DNA from: JAKAGZ01 sp963748105
GTDB lineage: Bacteria > Bacteroidota > Ignavibacteria > Ignavibacteriales > Ignavibacteriaceae
Length of the DNA: 64,000 nucleotides
Direction of reading: 5' to 3'
NCBI GenBank assembly: GCA_963748105.1
Contig: CAVVHP010000015.1
Location: 1-64,000 of the forward strand
The translations under genes were made by a program, and so were the position numbers. Shown piece by piece: positions 48,487-57,900 of the stretch. The notes beneath the pieces were generated by a model, which saw only the letters and a list, made by a program, of their open reading frames with translations, made no database searches and was not told where the DNA came from. Numbering within the stretch: the stretch's first letter is position 1; every line of letters starts with the position of its first letter.

Positions 48487-49098
48487 TTAAAGAATTGTCC
48501 CGGAAATTGTAATGATAAAAAGAGAGGATAGATAAGGAAACATAATTCCCCTTATTTTTTTTAAAGCTCTCCCCATTTGTGTCTCAACAGTACTTAAAGA
48601 AATATTCAACACTTCTGATATTTCGCGATAACTAAGGCCTTCGTGCCTGTGAAGCAAAAATATCATTTTACATTTTTCAGGTAATTTATTTATTGCCCCG
48701 TTTACAGAAGTTAATAATTCTTTTCTTTCAAATTCGTCTTCAGGATTAAGAGATGAAGAAGAAAATGAATTTCTGGATAATTCAGCCCAATTATTTACAA
48801 CATTCAAATGTTTAAGATAATTAAGAGCCTGGTTTTTAGAGGCCCGATAAAGGTAGGTCTTAATAGTTCCCTGAGGACTCCAATTTTGTCTGTTTTCCCA
48901 GATTTTAAGAAAAATATCCTGCACAAGATCTTCAGCAGCGGAAGATGACTTTACAATACTCGTAGTAAACCTGGAAAGGCCGTAATAGTATTCCCGGAAA
49001 AGAGCTTCGAATATTTTAACATCCCCTGACTGAATCTTCTTGATGATTTCAATTTCAGAAAATTCCTGCCCGGAATTATTTCTATTTTGAGATAGCAT
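48487..49098 (-). CDS. ECF (FecI-like) RNA polymerase sigma factor
   Basis: The 203-residue sigma-70 family protein has region 2 (AEDLVQDIFLKIWENRQNW) and region 4 with its helix-turn-helix (LSYREISEVLNISLSTVETQMGRALKKIR). It is of the Bacteroidota expansion group usually paired with FecR and an STN TonB receptor. As first gene of the locus it probably drives transcription of the receptors after the ligand signal. Confidence 0.92.
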   Translation of the reverse strand: MLSQNRNNSGQEFSEIEIIKKIQSGDVKIFEALFREYYYGLSRFTTSIVKSSSAAEDLVQDIFLKIWENRQNWSPQGTIKTYLYRASKNQALNYLKHLNVVNNWAELSRNSFSSSSLNPEDEFERKELLTSVNGAINKLPEKCKMIFLLHRHEGLSYREISEVLNISLSTVETQMGRALKKIRGIMFPYLSSLFIITISGTIL

Positions 49099-49358
49099 TT
49101 TTGAAAATTTGCCTAATTATTATTCGATTAGACACATCAACCAAAAAATAGTTGTACTGAAAGATAGACTTTTTGAAAGGAATTAGAAACATTTTTTTGC
49201 TAGATCCCAATATTGATGTGTATCAGACTTGAGGATTGTAATATTAATTATGAAGGTATAAAACAAAGATATAAATTCGGAATGTTACCGGATATTTATT
49301 TTGTGGAAACACAGACCGGTTTCGCGTTCTCTATACAACTTCTATAATAAATTTATCG

Positions 49359-49431
49359 AGCGGGAAACAGGACTCGAACCTATGACATCGACCTTGGAAA
49401 GGTCGCGCTCTACCAACTGAGCTATTCCCGC
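49359..49431 (-). tRNA. tRNA-Gly (anticodon TCC), second copy
   Basis: Acceptor GCGGGAA/TTCCCGC, D-arm TAGCTCAGTTGGTAGAGC, anticodon loop TTTCCAA in a CGACC/GGTCG stem, T-arm AGGTTCGAGTCCT. The body resembles a canonical tRNA-Gly(GCC), but the anticodon reads TCC. Confidence 0.93.
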
Positions 49432-50508
49432 ATATATTTTTCTAAATAAAACAAAACAGTGAAAAATTTACCAAAAAATATTTATTAAAAAGTATATTAT
49501 CAACTAGTCTTTTTCGCAGCAACCGTTTGCCGCTTCCGGAGCTTTTAACTTAAATAAATTTCTAGAAATTACAAATTTCCATAGTTTATCTGAAAAGCTT
49601 ATGGGTGCTGAGATACCAGCCTTTTTAAGTTTTTTAAACTTTTTCAATAAATAAAACGTAAACCTTAGACGAAACTTTCTCATAAAACACCTTTATTTAA
49701 TTATCATATAATTAAAAGTGCAATATTGAAGAGTATTATTAATACTGATTATTCATCTTTTGTGCCAGTTAATAAATGGTTATAAAAGATGAAAGCAAGA
49801 GAAAAGGGAAAGTATTGATGGTTCACTTTGGAACAATGTTAGGTATTGGGTCATATCGCTAAATTTGATAAAAACCTGTAGAAATAAGGGGGCTCCAAAA
49901 TCTTATATATATAAGATGAAATGAATTAATCTTTAGCAAGTTAAAATCTAAAATGCCTGAATCAATTAGTTTCCCGCCAGCAGATCTTACAGTTTTATTA
50001 AAGACCTAAAAGGTAAGAGTTCAAGGTGATAAAAATACTCAATGGGTTAAAAACTAGCTAGAGTGAATTATTAGGGGCAACAAAAAAATTGCTTTAAAAT
50101 AAAAAGAATTTAATTTCAGTAAAACATAATCGTCTTGGGATTTAAAGCAATCATCAAAAGTAAATGAAAGAACAAATTTCTTTCCATCTGCCCAAATTTT
50201 AACTAAAATCTCGCCAATTATCTTTATCTTTACTCCAATGTTAAGAAGCAGGATAATATCTGTCCTGAAATTGTGCACCTCTTAATTAATTTATCATTTT
50301 GAGACGATCCATATAATATTATACCCATTTTCAGGCATTATTAAGCTAAATGTTTGGAATGGTAATTGTTCATCTAGATGAAATACTCAATAATAATTTT
50401 AATAATTAGGCTGATGCTGGGTTTTTATCATTGCATAATTTCTGATTAATTTTACTGTTTGGATACCATTCATACACTATAATTAATTACAATATTCAGA
50501 GGGCAAAA
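49432..50508. other. Long AT-rich intergenic region with one small ORF
   Basis: The only coding signal I support is the 59-codon frame at 49504-49683. A perfect 18-bp palindrome ATCTTATATATATAAGAT sits at 49900-49917. The rest shows no gene, tRNA or terminator that I can defend. Confidence 0.5.
49504..49683 (-). CDS. Small hypothetical protein, 59 residues
   Basis: This short frame begins MRKFRLRFTFYLLKKFKKL and ends EAANGCCEKD. It is basic at the N-terminus, with a vicinal Cys pair near the C-terminus. It has a good ribosome binding site (AAAGGTG, six bases before the ATG), which is the main reason to keep it. I recognise no family, and it could be a chance ORF. Confidence 0.4.
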   Translation of the reverse strand: MRKFRLRFTFYLLKKFKKLKKAGISAPISFSDKLWKFVISRNLFKLKAPEAANGCCEKD

Positions 50509-50910
50509 ATGGAAGATTTCAAAAGAACAATATTTGGGGATATCGTTGTAGAAACCGTAAATCTTACCCGGGCAACTTACAAAGAAGCAGGGATGCTAAA
50601 ATATATCCTTAATAAAGATATTTTCAATGGATTTAGGAAAATAGTTATAGACCTGAGTCAAAGCGAGTTTATTGATTCAACATTTATTGGAGTACTGGTT
50701 ATTACGTTAAAGGAAATTGGCAAAAAAAGTGGTGAGCTTCGTATTGTTCAACCGATGTCCATAGCAAACACGATTTTAGAGAAGACAGGAACTTTTGATA
50801 TTTTCAACGTCTACGATACACTCGAAGAAGCGATAAAAAGTTTTGGATATGGGAAAAGCCAGGATTTTCCTAATAGAGATTATGTCTTCCCACTTAAAAT
50901 TGCTAAATAG
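50509..50910 (+). CDS. STAS-domain anti-anti-sigma-like protein
   Basis: The 133-residue protein is a single STAS domain, as in SpoIIAA/RsbV. The phosphorylatable serine is expected in the segment KIVIDLSQSEFIDSTFIGVLV (DS motif). STAS proteins control sigma factors by binding serine kinase/anti-sigma partners; no kinase or sigma gene is adjacent, so the partner is elsewhere. A ribosome site (AGAGGG) precedes the ATG. Confidence 0.87.
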   Translation: MEDFKRTIFGDIVVETVNLTRATYKEAGMLKYILNKDIFNGFRKIVIDLSQSEFIDSTFIGVLVITLKEIGKKSGELRIVQPMSIANTILEKTGTFDIFNVYDTLEEAIKSFGYGKSQDFPNRDYVFPLKIAK

Positions 50911-51401
50911 GGTTTGTTGCGGCTCTAAAAATAATAAATCAAAAATTTATCCCTTGGCTATAATCTATATAATAAAATAGTGCAGGAAAAAGCACGTATA
51001 ATTTAGCGTCCCGCTTTTCAATCGGGTAGCAACTTATTATAATAAGCGATTTTTACCCTCTAAATTAATTCCCGGATAAGTACTATCTCTCCTTGTGATC
51101 TTACTTCTTTTAATTACTTCAGCTCATGTTTTATACCTATTAATATGCTTAAATATCTTTTTCCCTAATCTAAATCTTGATTTCCACAATTTTTATTAAA
51201 ATAAGTAGCATGAGCTGTAAATAAAAGAGAGTGATTTCTTTAAATTAGAATATCTGGCCTATGGCCGGATATTTTTGCTCCATAGGTTACACGAATTTAA
51301 GGCCTGTTAATTTGTGAATGGTTATTAATTTTATCAAGTTTGATATCACTAATAATAGCTTTTACTATTAAGATTATTATAACATAAAGGGGGGAAATAA
51401 C
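50911..51401. other. Intergenic region with an orphan plus-strand hairpin
   Basis: No gene is supported. It contains a terminator-like hairpin at 51250-51276 and an inverted repeat pair CAGCTCATG/CATGAGCTG about 80 bases apart (51120-51217), which together could mark a small untranslated transcript. Confidence 0.45.
51250..51276 (+). terminator. Orphan terminator-like hairpin
   Basis: Stem ATATCTGGCC/GGCCGGATAT (one wobble), loop TAT, followed by TTTTTG on the plus strand. The nearest plus-strand gene ends 340 bases upstream, so it may close a short RNA or an unseen read-through transcript. Confidence 0.55.
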
Positions 51402-51902
51402 ATGCCAACTACACAAGAAAATCTTAAGGAAGCATTCGGGGGTGAAAGCCAGGCCAACCAAAAATATCGCGCATTTGCAAAAAAAGCCGAGCGCGAAGGT
51501 TTTACGAACATCGCAAAACTTTTTAATACTGCAGCGGAAGCTGAAAGAATTCATGCAGAAGGACACATTAATGCTTTGGATAGTGTCGGTTCAACTGTTG
51601 AAAATTTAAAAGCAGCAATTGAAGGCGAGACTTATGAGTACAAAGAAATGTACCCGCCAATGCTGGAACAAGCAGAAAAAGAAAACCACAAAGCAAAAAG
51701 AATGTTCAAATATGCAGTCGGAGCTGAAGATGTACATGCACAGCTTTACAAACTTGCACTGGCTGCGGCAGAAAGCGGTAAGGACCTTGAAGAAACTGAA
51801 TTTTATCTCTGCCCTGTTTGCGGACATATAGAGTTCGGTAAGCCTGAAGAAAACTGCCCGATATGTGGCGCAATGGTCTCTAAATTTGAAAAATTGTTTT
51901 AA
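51402..51902 (+). CDS. rbr: Rubrerythrin
   Basis: Rubrerythrin is a di-iron peroxidase that protects against hydrogen peroxide under low oxygen. The 166-residue protein has the ferritin-like four-helix region with the metal-binding glutamate motifs (GESQANQKYRAFA, AEAERIHAEGHI, EDVHAQLY) and a C-terminal rubredoxin-like zinc/iron site (LCPVCGHIEF...CPICG). A strong ribosome site (GGGGGG) precedes the ATG, and a terminator follows. Confidence 0.97.
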   Translation: MPTTQENLKEAFGGESQANQKYRAFAKKAEREGFTNIAKLFNTAAEAERIHAEGHINALDSVGSTVENLKAAIEGETYEYKEMYPPMLEQAEKENHKAKRMFKYAVGAEDVHAQLYKLALAAAESGKDLEETEFYLCPVCGHIEFGKPEENCPICGAMVSKFEKLF

Positions 51903-51945
51903 TTACAGAATTCATATCCAGGTTTAGATTAAATAATCTAAAACA

Positions 51946-51974
51946 AAAAATCCCGGCGCATGCCGGGATTTTTA
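51946..51974 (+). terminator. Terminator after rubrerythrin
   Basis: Stem ATCCCGGC/GCCGGGAT with loop GCAT and T-rich tail TTTTTATT. Confidence 0.85.
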
Positions 51975-52167
51975 TTGCAAGCTCCACCAACGGAACGAAG
52001 GTAGGACTTAATTTATAGAGCTCTCTAAATGTAACGTAGATTATCTACTAATTTAGAATAAAATTGTGTAGTTAGAGCCCATTAATAAAATTTTTTTGAA
52101 ACTCACACCCGAAAAAATAGTGATTTTAAGAAACTACCCATATAAATTTGTTTGTGCTTTAATCTAC

Positions 52168-52250
52168 TCGTGGGTTATAAGGTCAAACATTTATTCCGGA
52201 TTATTATACCATCCCCAGATGCGAAGAATCCAGCAGAAATATTCTATTTG
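52168..52250 (-). pseudogene. Decayed partial copy of the lipoprotein gene at 52406-52944
   Basis: On the minus strand the segment encodes, with stops, WGWYNNPE...MFDLITHE, and its DNA matches the real gene's WVWYNNPDGMFSKYNPRV region (GATGGTATAATAA...ATGTTT...TATAACCCACG). It is a vestigial duplication of the C-terminal codons. The plus-strand frame over it is not a gene. Confidence 0.55.
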
Positions 52251-52362
52251 GTTGGGTTTAACAGTCAATCAAACTTTTCATGAGTTTTTAAAAGATGTGA
52301 GGGTAAGTCAACCAGAATATAATAATAGAGTGTACTAAAAAATTTTAAGAGTAAAAATAAAA

Positions 52363-52384
52363 AAGCCCTCTTTCCTGAGGGCTT
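52363..52384 (-). terminator. Terminator after the lipoprotein gene
   Basis: Stem AAGCCCTC/GAGGGCTT followed on the minus strand by TTTTTATTTTTA. Confidence 0.8.
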
Positions 52385-52405
52385 AAACAATAAGTGTATT
52401 GCTGC

Positions 52406-52944
52406 TTATGGATGATTAACATCGGCCTCATCAACATGTACACGTGGGTTATACTTGCTAAACATCCCATCGGGGTTATTATACCAAACCCAGGCATGGC
52501 ATTCCCACTTATCAATATCTCCATCATATTCCCACACGTCATCATTACCAGCGAACCCTTCGGGTGCTTGTCCTTACTGGGGACTGCATATTCAACAGCA
52601 ACTAGTCTCATTTTACCGTTCACAGAGTTTTTTGAATAAACGAGCAGTGCTGGTTTTCCCGGATCGAATGCATCCCAATTTGAAACATTCAATAAATGAT
52701 AGCCCATATTTTGAACTACAACATTGATGTCTACATAACCATCTTCTATTGCATTTTCTATATCATGGTATTTGGCTGTTGAAGCTCTTGCTAGAGCTAA
52801 TTCTTTATGCAATTCAGAACTACCTTTGCTTAAATTTCCTATATCATTACTCTGATTAGAAACAGGATTATCCGCCAGCTTATTTGAATTGCATCCTAAC
52901 ATTAAGAATGCAATTAATATCAAAGAGAAAAAGATATTTTTCAT
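52406..52944 (-). CDS. Lipoprotein of unknown function, one frameshift
   Basis: A lipobox (LILIAFLMLGC) begins the protein, followed by a conserved region (YHDIENAIEDGYVDINVVVQNMGYHLLNVSNW and LLVYSKNSVNGKMRLVAVEYAVP). One missing C in a CCC run near 52562-52564 breaks the frame; corrected it reads on to NDDVWEYDGDIDKWECHAWVWYNNPDG and the stop at 52406, 179 residues. I know this protein family only by its shared sequence, not by function. It is a single gene with its own terminator. Confidence 0.75.
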
Positions 52945-53138
52945 TATAACCTCCCTTATTTGGTTATTGAATTTAATGATTACGGTGTAAGAGGAATATG
53001 ATCGGAATTAGGCTTAAGCTCTTGTATTAATGATAATACAAATTTGAAAAGAGGTCTCCCACATTTAATTCAAATGATAGCACATTTATTGCATTTTTAA
53101 TTGTAGGAGGATAATCAGTAGTGAATGGCAAGTTAGAA

Positions 53139-54251
53139 CTATATTATCGCATTGGCATAATCTGAAGGAAGGATGCCAAATTTTTTATTAAAACATTTTG
53201 AAAAATACGATGGATTATTAAAACCCGATTCATACGCAATTTCAGAAATGCTGCCTTTTTGTGATTCAATTAATTTTAGAGCGTTTTTTAATCTAATCTC
53301 TCTTATAAAATTATTTGGTGAATATCCTGTTAAATATATTATTTTTCTATACAATTGTGCTCTACTTATACCGAATTGCTCTACCATACTATTTATGTTC
53401 AACTCGTCTTCGTTCCAATGTTTTTCAAAAGTTTCAAAAAGCTGATTTAAGAAATTTTCATAGTGTGAACTTAAGACTTTTATCAAACTATTTTTAATCT
53501 CAGTTTTATATTTGATTTCATTGAAAGATTTTCCTAATGATGAGGATATAATAATTTGATTTTGTCCGGCAATATATCCTAATCTTTTTGCCAAATTAAT
53601 AACATCTCCAAATAAATTGTCACTTTTTGTAACCGGAGCACCAAAGTTCAATCCAATTGAAACACCAAATTTTATGTCTTCTTCTGATAGCTTAGTGAAT
53701 TTATTTTGAATGTCTAAAGCACTATTTATTCCATTTTCTTCTGATAAAAATGATGTTAAAATATTGTTGTTTTCCCATGATATTAGGTTGCCTTCAAATA
53801 TCAAAAAGGATCTTTTAATTATTTCTTTTTGCAGACTTAATAAATCTGCAGATTTACTTTTATTAATTTGTAGTTTTAATAATAAAGGATTAACAATTTC
53901 CAAATACATAATTGTCCGGTGAGCTGTTTCATTAATATATCCATCAAACACAGGAATTCTTTCTGAACGGGCTATATCGGCAATTTTACCCAAGAAAAAT
54001 TCTACATCATTGAGTTCGACTTTTATTATTTGTGAAGGAGTTTTCCCATGCGATTTGTTATGCAAATTAATTACAGATTCTTTATCCGGGGCTTCAAACA
54101 CACAGAAACCTGTATTATTTGGAATGTCGTGCCAGAAGTAAACAAATTTACAATGAAAATCATCCTGTAAAACAAAATCCCTTTGATGATCAGCAGCCAC
54201 GTCTTCTGCTGTTGCCCCTGTTGTATCATGTATATCCATAAAAATTGGCAT
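53139..54251 (-). CDS. AraC-family regulator with DUF4242 and degenerate cyclase-like domains
   Basis: The 370-residue protein joins three parts. The N-terminal ~95 residues resemble DUF4242 (nickel-binding SCO4226-like: DIHDTTGATAEDVAADHQRD, GFCVFEAPDKESVINLHNKSHG). A middle part resembles class III nucleotide cyclases (RTIMYLEIVNPL; FGVSIGLNFGAPVTKSDNLFGDVINLAKRL), but the catalytic aspartates are replaced (YLEIV, ENN), so it probably senses rather than makes cyclic nucleotides. The C-terminal ~100 residues are an AraC double helix-turn-helix (INSMVEQFGISRAQLYRKI; EIAYESGFNNPSYFSKCFNKKFG). A ribosome site (AAGGTGG) precedes the ATG. No target gene is obvious beside it. Confidence 0.82.
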   Translation of the reverse strand: MPIFMDIHDTTGATAEDVAADHQRDFVLQDDFHCKFVYFWHDIPNNTGFCVFEAPDKESVINLHNKSHGKTPSQIIKVELNDVEFFLGKIADIARSERIPVFDGYINETAHRTIMYLEIVNPLLLKLQINKSKSADLLSLQKEIIKRSFLIFEGNLISWENNNILTSFLSEENGINSALDIQNKFTKLSEEDIKFGVSIGLNFGAPVTKSDNLFGDVINLAKRLGYIAGQNQIIISSSLGKSFNEIKYKTEIKNSLIKVLSSHYENFLNQLFETFEKHWNEDELNINSMVEQFGISRAQLYRKIIYLTGYSPNNFIREIRLKNALKLIESQKGSISEIAYESGFNNPSYFSKCFNKKFGILPSDYANAII

Positions 54252-54671
54252 TTCGCCACCTTTTTTATGGTTAATGTATATGATTTATTTCGCTTTTTGC
54301 AATAGGGATGAAACTAGGCCACTGGTAAAAAAGTAATTCGAGGATTCCCTTGTAATTTCAATTTATAAATTTAATCATTTTTTGTCAAGAAAATTCGGAA
54401 CCGTACTTTTAATTTTATTTTTGTGATAAAAGCTATGTTGGAATGATTAAGTTTTGCGGCAGCTTTTGCTTCAATTTCAAACCTTGCTTTTACTTCAGAA
54501 TCGGCAGAGATGTGATGTGGAGAAACTTCTGCGCAACCTTGCGTCCTAGTTTTGTGTCTTCGGCAAGATAGACCACGCTAACCAGTAAACATTCAACTAC
54601 AATAAATCAAATTATTATTTTTATACACCGCTAAAAATAAAATAACAGTCCGTGGGTTCTAAACTCTAAAT

Positions 54672-54734
54672 GTTCTGAATCTAATAAAGGGTTAATAAAA
54701 AAGCCCTGAAAATCAGGGCTAAAACAGTCGCTCC
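54672..54734. repeat. 63-bp direct repeat, copy 1
   Basis: About 54 of 63 bases match the copy at 58641-58703. It contains the hairpin AGCCCTGA...TCAGGGCT and the sequence CTCC at its end; the second copy's equivalent lies at the 3' end of tRNA-Asn. Confidence 0.6.
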
Positions 54735-54897
54735 ACCTAATGGACGAAATTAGAAACTATTTTATTGAAAATCCTAAATGTAAGTTAGGTGATCTATCAG
54801 ATTAAATAGCAAGATTCAATGAATAACCGTCTAACAATGATATGTTAGAATAGACTTAAGCACATTCTTGAAAATTGCTATTTAAAATTTTTTAAAA

Positions 54898-54916
54898 AAC
54901 CGGGAATGACCCCGGC
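54898..54916 (-). terminator. Terminator after the FG-GAP protein gene
   Basis: Stem CCGGG/CCCGG with short loop, followed on the minus strand by TTTTTTAAAAAATTTT, right after the stop at 54925. Confidence 0.65.
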
Positions 54917-54924
54917 TTAAATTA

Positions 54925-57900
54925 TTATTTCAATAATATCATCTTTTTAGTTTGAAAGAAATTACCTGCATGGATCTGATAAAAATAAATACCACTTGCA
55001 AGATTTGATGCATTAAATAGTACCTGGTGTTTTCCAGGGGACTGGACTTTGTTTATTAATTCTCTCACTTGCCTTCCCAAAATATCATAAACTGTAATAT
55101 TGACAAGATTAGTATTCGGAATTGAATATTCTATCGTTGTTGTTGGATTGAAGGGGTTTGGGTATGATTGATAAAGGATATAATTTTTTGGAACAACATT
55201 AGCCGTGGTGGCTAATCCAGTAACTTGTGACGGTATCCCTAAAACAGCAAACCCTTTATTATTTTCTTCGTGAATTTCTTTAATCAAATTTTGCGGATCC
55301 AATACCGCGTAAATTCTCGGATACTGCTGTAATCCCGGGGGCACGATCCATTTCATTGTTGCGTCTGTCCAGCCACGCTCTTTGATAAATGATGTTGTAG
55401 TGGTGGAATCAACCCCATTAATACCGGTTATAACAGTACCACCTGAATCCGGGTCACCAATGTAAAATTTTACCGTGACTTGTGCGGGGGTATCCAACAG
55501 GCTAAAGTTCCTTACCCTGGCAGTGATACTAACAGTATCTCCAGTCTGAGGTGAATAATTGTTGAAAAATATATCAGTTGTTTGATAGCGCTTGGCGTTT
55601 TCCGTTAATAATATACCTTTTTGCAGATCATAAAACCACGGGAGAATAAAAGTTGGATCAGAATATTTTCCATACTCAAGCTGCCACCAACTTTGAGGTT
55701 GGCCGGGTGGAGCTATGACAGGATCTACTGCATAATTGATGACAATTGCTCCATCTTTGGAACGGTATGCGTAAGGAAAAACCGTGTATGCTGCAACATT
55801 ACCCAAACTATCAACTAAAGTTCCAAAAGTTGCCCGTAGATCGAAACCGCTCATAATTGTTGTAGTAGTTGTGGTGAAATGAGCATTATTGCCGACGCTT
55901 GAAAATGCGGGTGCCCCAAAGTTGTAGTTTATATCCCATCCACTATTCCATGTGGTGTCAAGGGAAGACTGGTCATACTTTGAATAGTCTAAATCCCACT
56001 TGGAACCGCTTTGACCAGAGATAGGTAATCCCTGGCTCTGTGTTAATGAGACTATACTTGAATCGATGTCAGGATTATTCATTGCGCTATCAGACGGGAA
56101 ATAGGAAAGAATGTTACCTACTTGATGGTTGGGAATGTAAAAATTGGTAGCATAAGTTTTACTCGGAAACCATGCTCCTACTGTCTTAATTGGAGAGGTA
56201 AAATTAATGTAATTAACAATTGAGGTGGTATCGTTTCCAATGTAGACAGGATAAGTCCAAATATCATATGAGGATGTCGTTGCATATATCTGATCATCCC
56301 CTTTAGCTGTTACTCCTATATCCAGCAATGTTTTTTGTGTTGTAGAAGTATCAATTGAATAAGAATGGCCCCAGGTTTCTTCAACTTTTATTTCAAAATT
56401 TGTGGCAATACTTGCAGAGACTGATGCACCGACTCCCAGAGGTTCAGCAGCCACTTGTATAGTTTCACCAACATTCCCGGATAAATTGATTCCTGCAGCA
56501 TCTGAAACATCCTTATGTGTATGAGATTTCAACTCAGTAGAACTCGATTGTTGCGTTTCATAAGTTGAGTAGAAACTGGGTGTATTTCCACTAAAACTAT
56601 CGCTTAGATCATACTTAATACCATTAAGCATATCGAAATGAATAGGGGGCGTATTTAATACCACAAGGGGTTGTACTATGTTGTTTTCAACTGTATGATT
56701 CGGCCGTCCAATTGTTAATCTTGTTCCGTCGAAATTTCCAAGTGCCAGCGCATAGGTATAATAACTGTTTGCTCCGTTATCCGTTGAAGTATCTGTCTCA
56801 ATTGTCGCGAATATAGAATGTGAGGCTAAATTCTGTGATATACTATAAACAGTCAATCCTATCCAATGATTAGACCCGTTACCATAAATATCCTTTTCAA
56901 TTACAATATCATCGCTGCCATCGTAATTTAAGTCCCCGATTTTCAAAAAGTCGAAACTCAGTAGTTCATCTTCCGCACCGCTGGAAAGTCCATTCAATGA
57001 CAAACGATATGTAAGATTTAAAAAGTCATCAGTTGAATAAACATAAATGGTTCCGTTCAAATCATAAACCAATTCGTCGCGGGCATCGCCATTGAGATCT
57101 CCCGAGGCAATGCTAAAATCATTTATAGAACCACTAGTACCTATTTGAACAGAATCACGCGTTGAAGGATCATATGTTAACATACTCAAATCAGGAGTTG
57201 CCTCTAACATATACAGGAAGATATATGCGTTGTTTCCCCCCTGCTCATTTGCTGCACAAACAATTCCGACCTGATTTTCTCCGTTTTTCTTAAATTGCCC
57301 CACTGTAATTCCAAAATTAGGTGCCTGTATTGAATAATTTGTCGGCTCCTCGAAAATAATACTACGTGCTTTGGGGAGAATGGAAGAACCGGATATATCA
57401 TAAACTTTGGTATATAGGGCCCACTTATTGAGACCATTATAATTCTGTTTTATCCAGTCCAAAACAATTTCATCTTTGCCGTCTCCGTTTAGATCGCCTG
57501 TTGTAATAGAGAACCTGGCAAGATCGATAGGCGATGGCAGTAGCTTTTCGTCATTAATTGCAGCTATCAAATGAGGAACTAAATTACTATCCACATTGTA
57601 AACTTGAAGATGGATTGTAGAGTCTGCACCCTGGAAGGCTAGAACAAACTGGTCCTTCCCAATCCCCAGGAAATCTCCGGTTCTTACATAAATTCTACCT
57701 CTTTGTTGTGCTCCGGATGCAACAACAGGACCAGGAATAGTTAACTCACTCGACTCCGACCAGGCATTTGCTGTGGTATCAAAATGAGGAATCATTAATT
57801 GTATGCTTTGGCCCGGTCCCTCCCAAGCGGCCACTACGTTTTCGTATACACCGTTTGTAAAGTAGCCTGCTGCAACATCCATTTGCCGGTTTCCGCTTAC

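Larger units (their letters stand above)
54252..54924. other. Intergenic region with a hairpin repeat
   Basis: No gene is supported. A terminator-like hairpin (AAAGCCCTG/CAGGGCT) at 54698-54720 lies in a 63-base segment repeated at 58641-58703 beside tRNA-Asn. Another terminator at 54898-54916 belongs to the gene at 54925. Confidence 0.6.

Noticed and set aside
50054..50278. 74-codon minus-strand frame (GTG start)
   Set aside because: No usable ribosome site spacing, low-complexity AT-rich composition and no recognisable domain.
52096..52338. 80-codon plus-strand frame
   Set aside because: It overlaps the decayed minus-strand lipoprotein copy and has no ribosome site; treated as a shadow.
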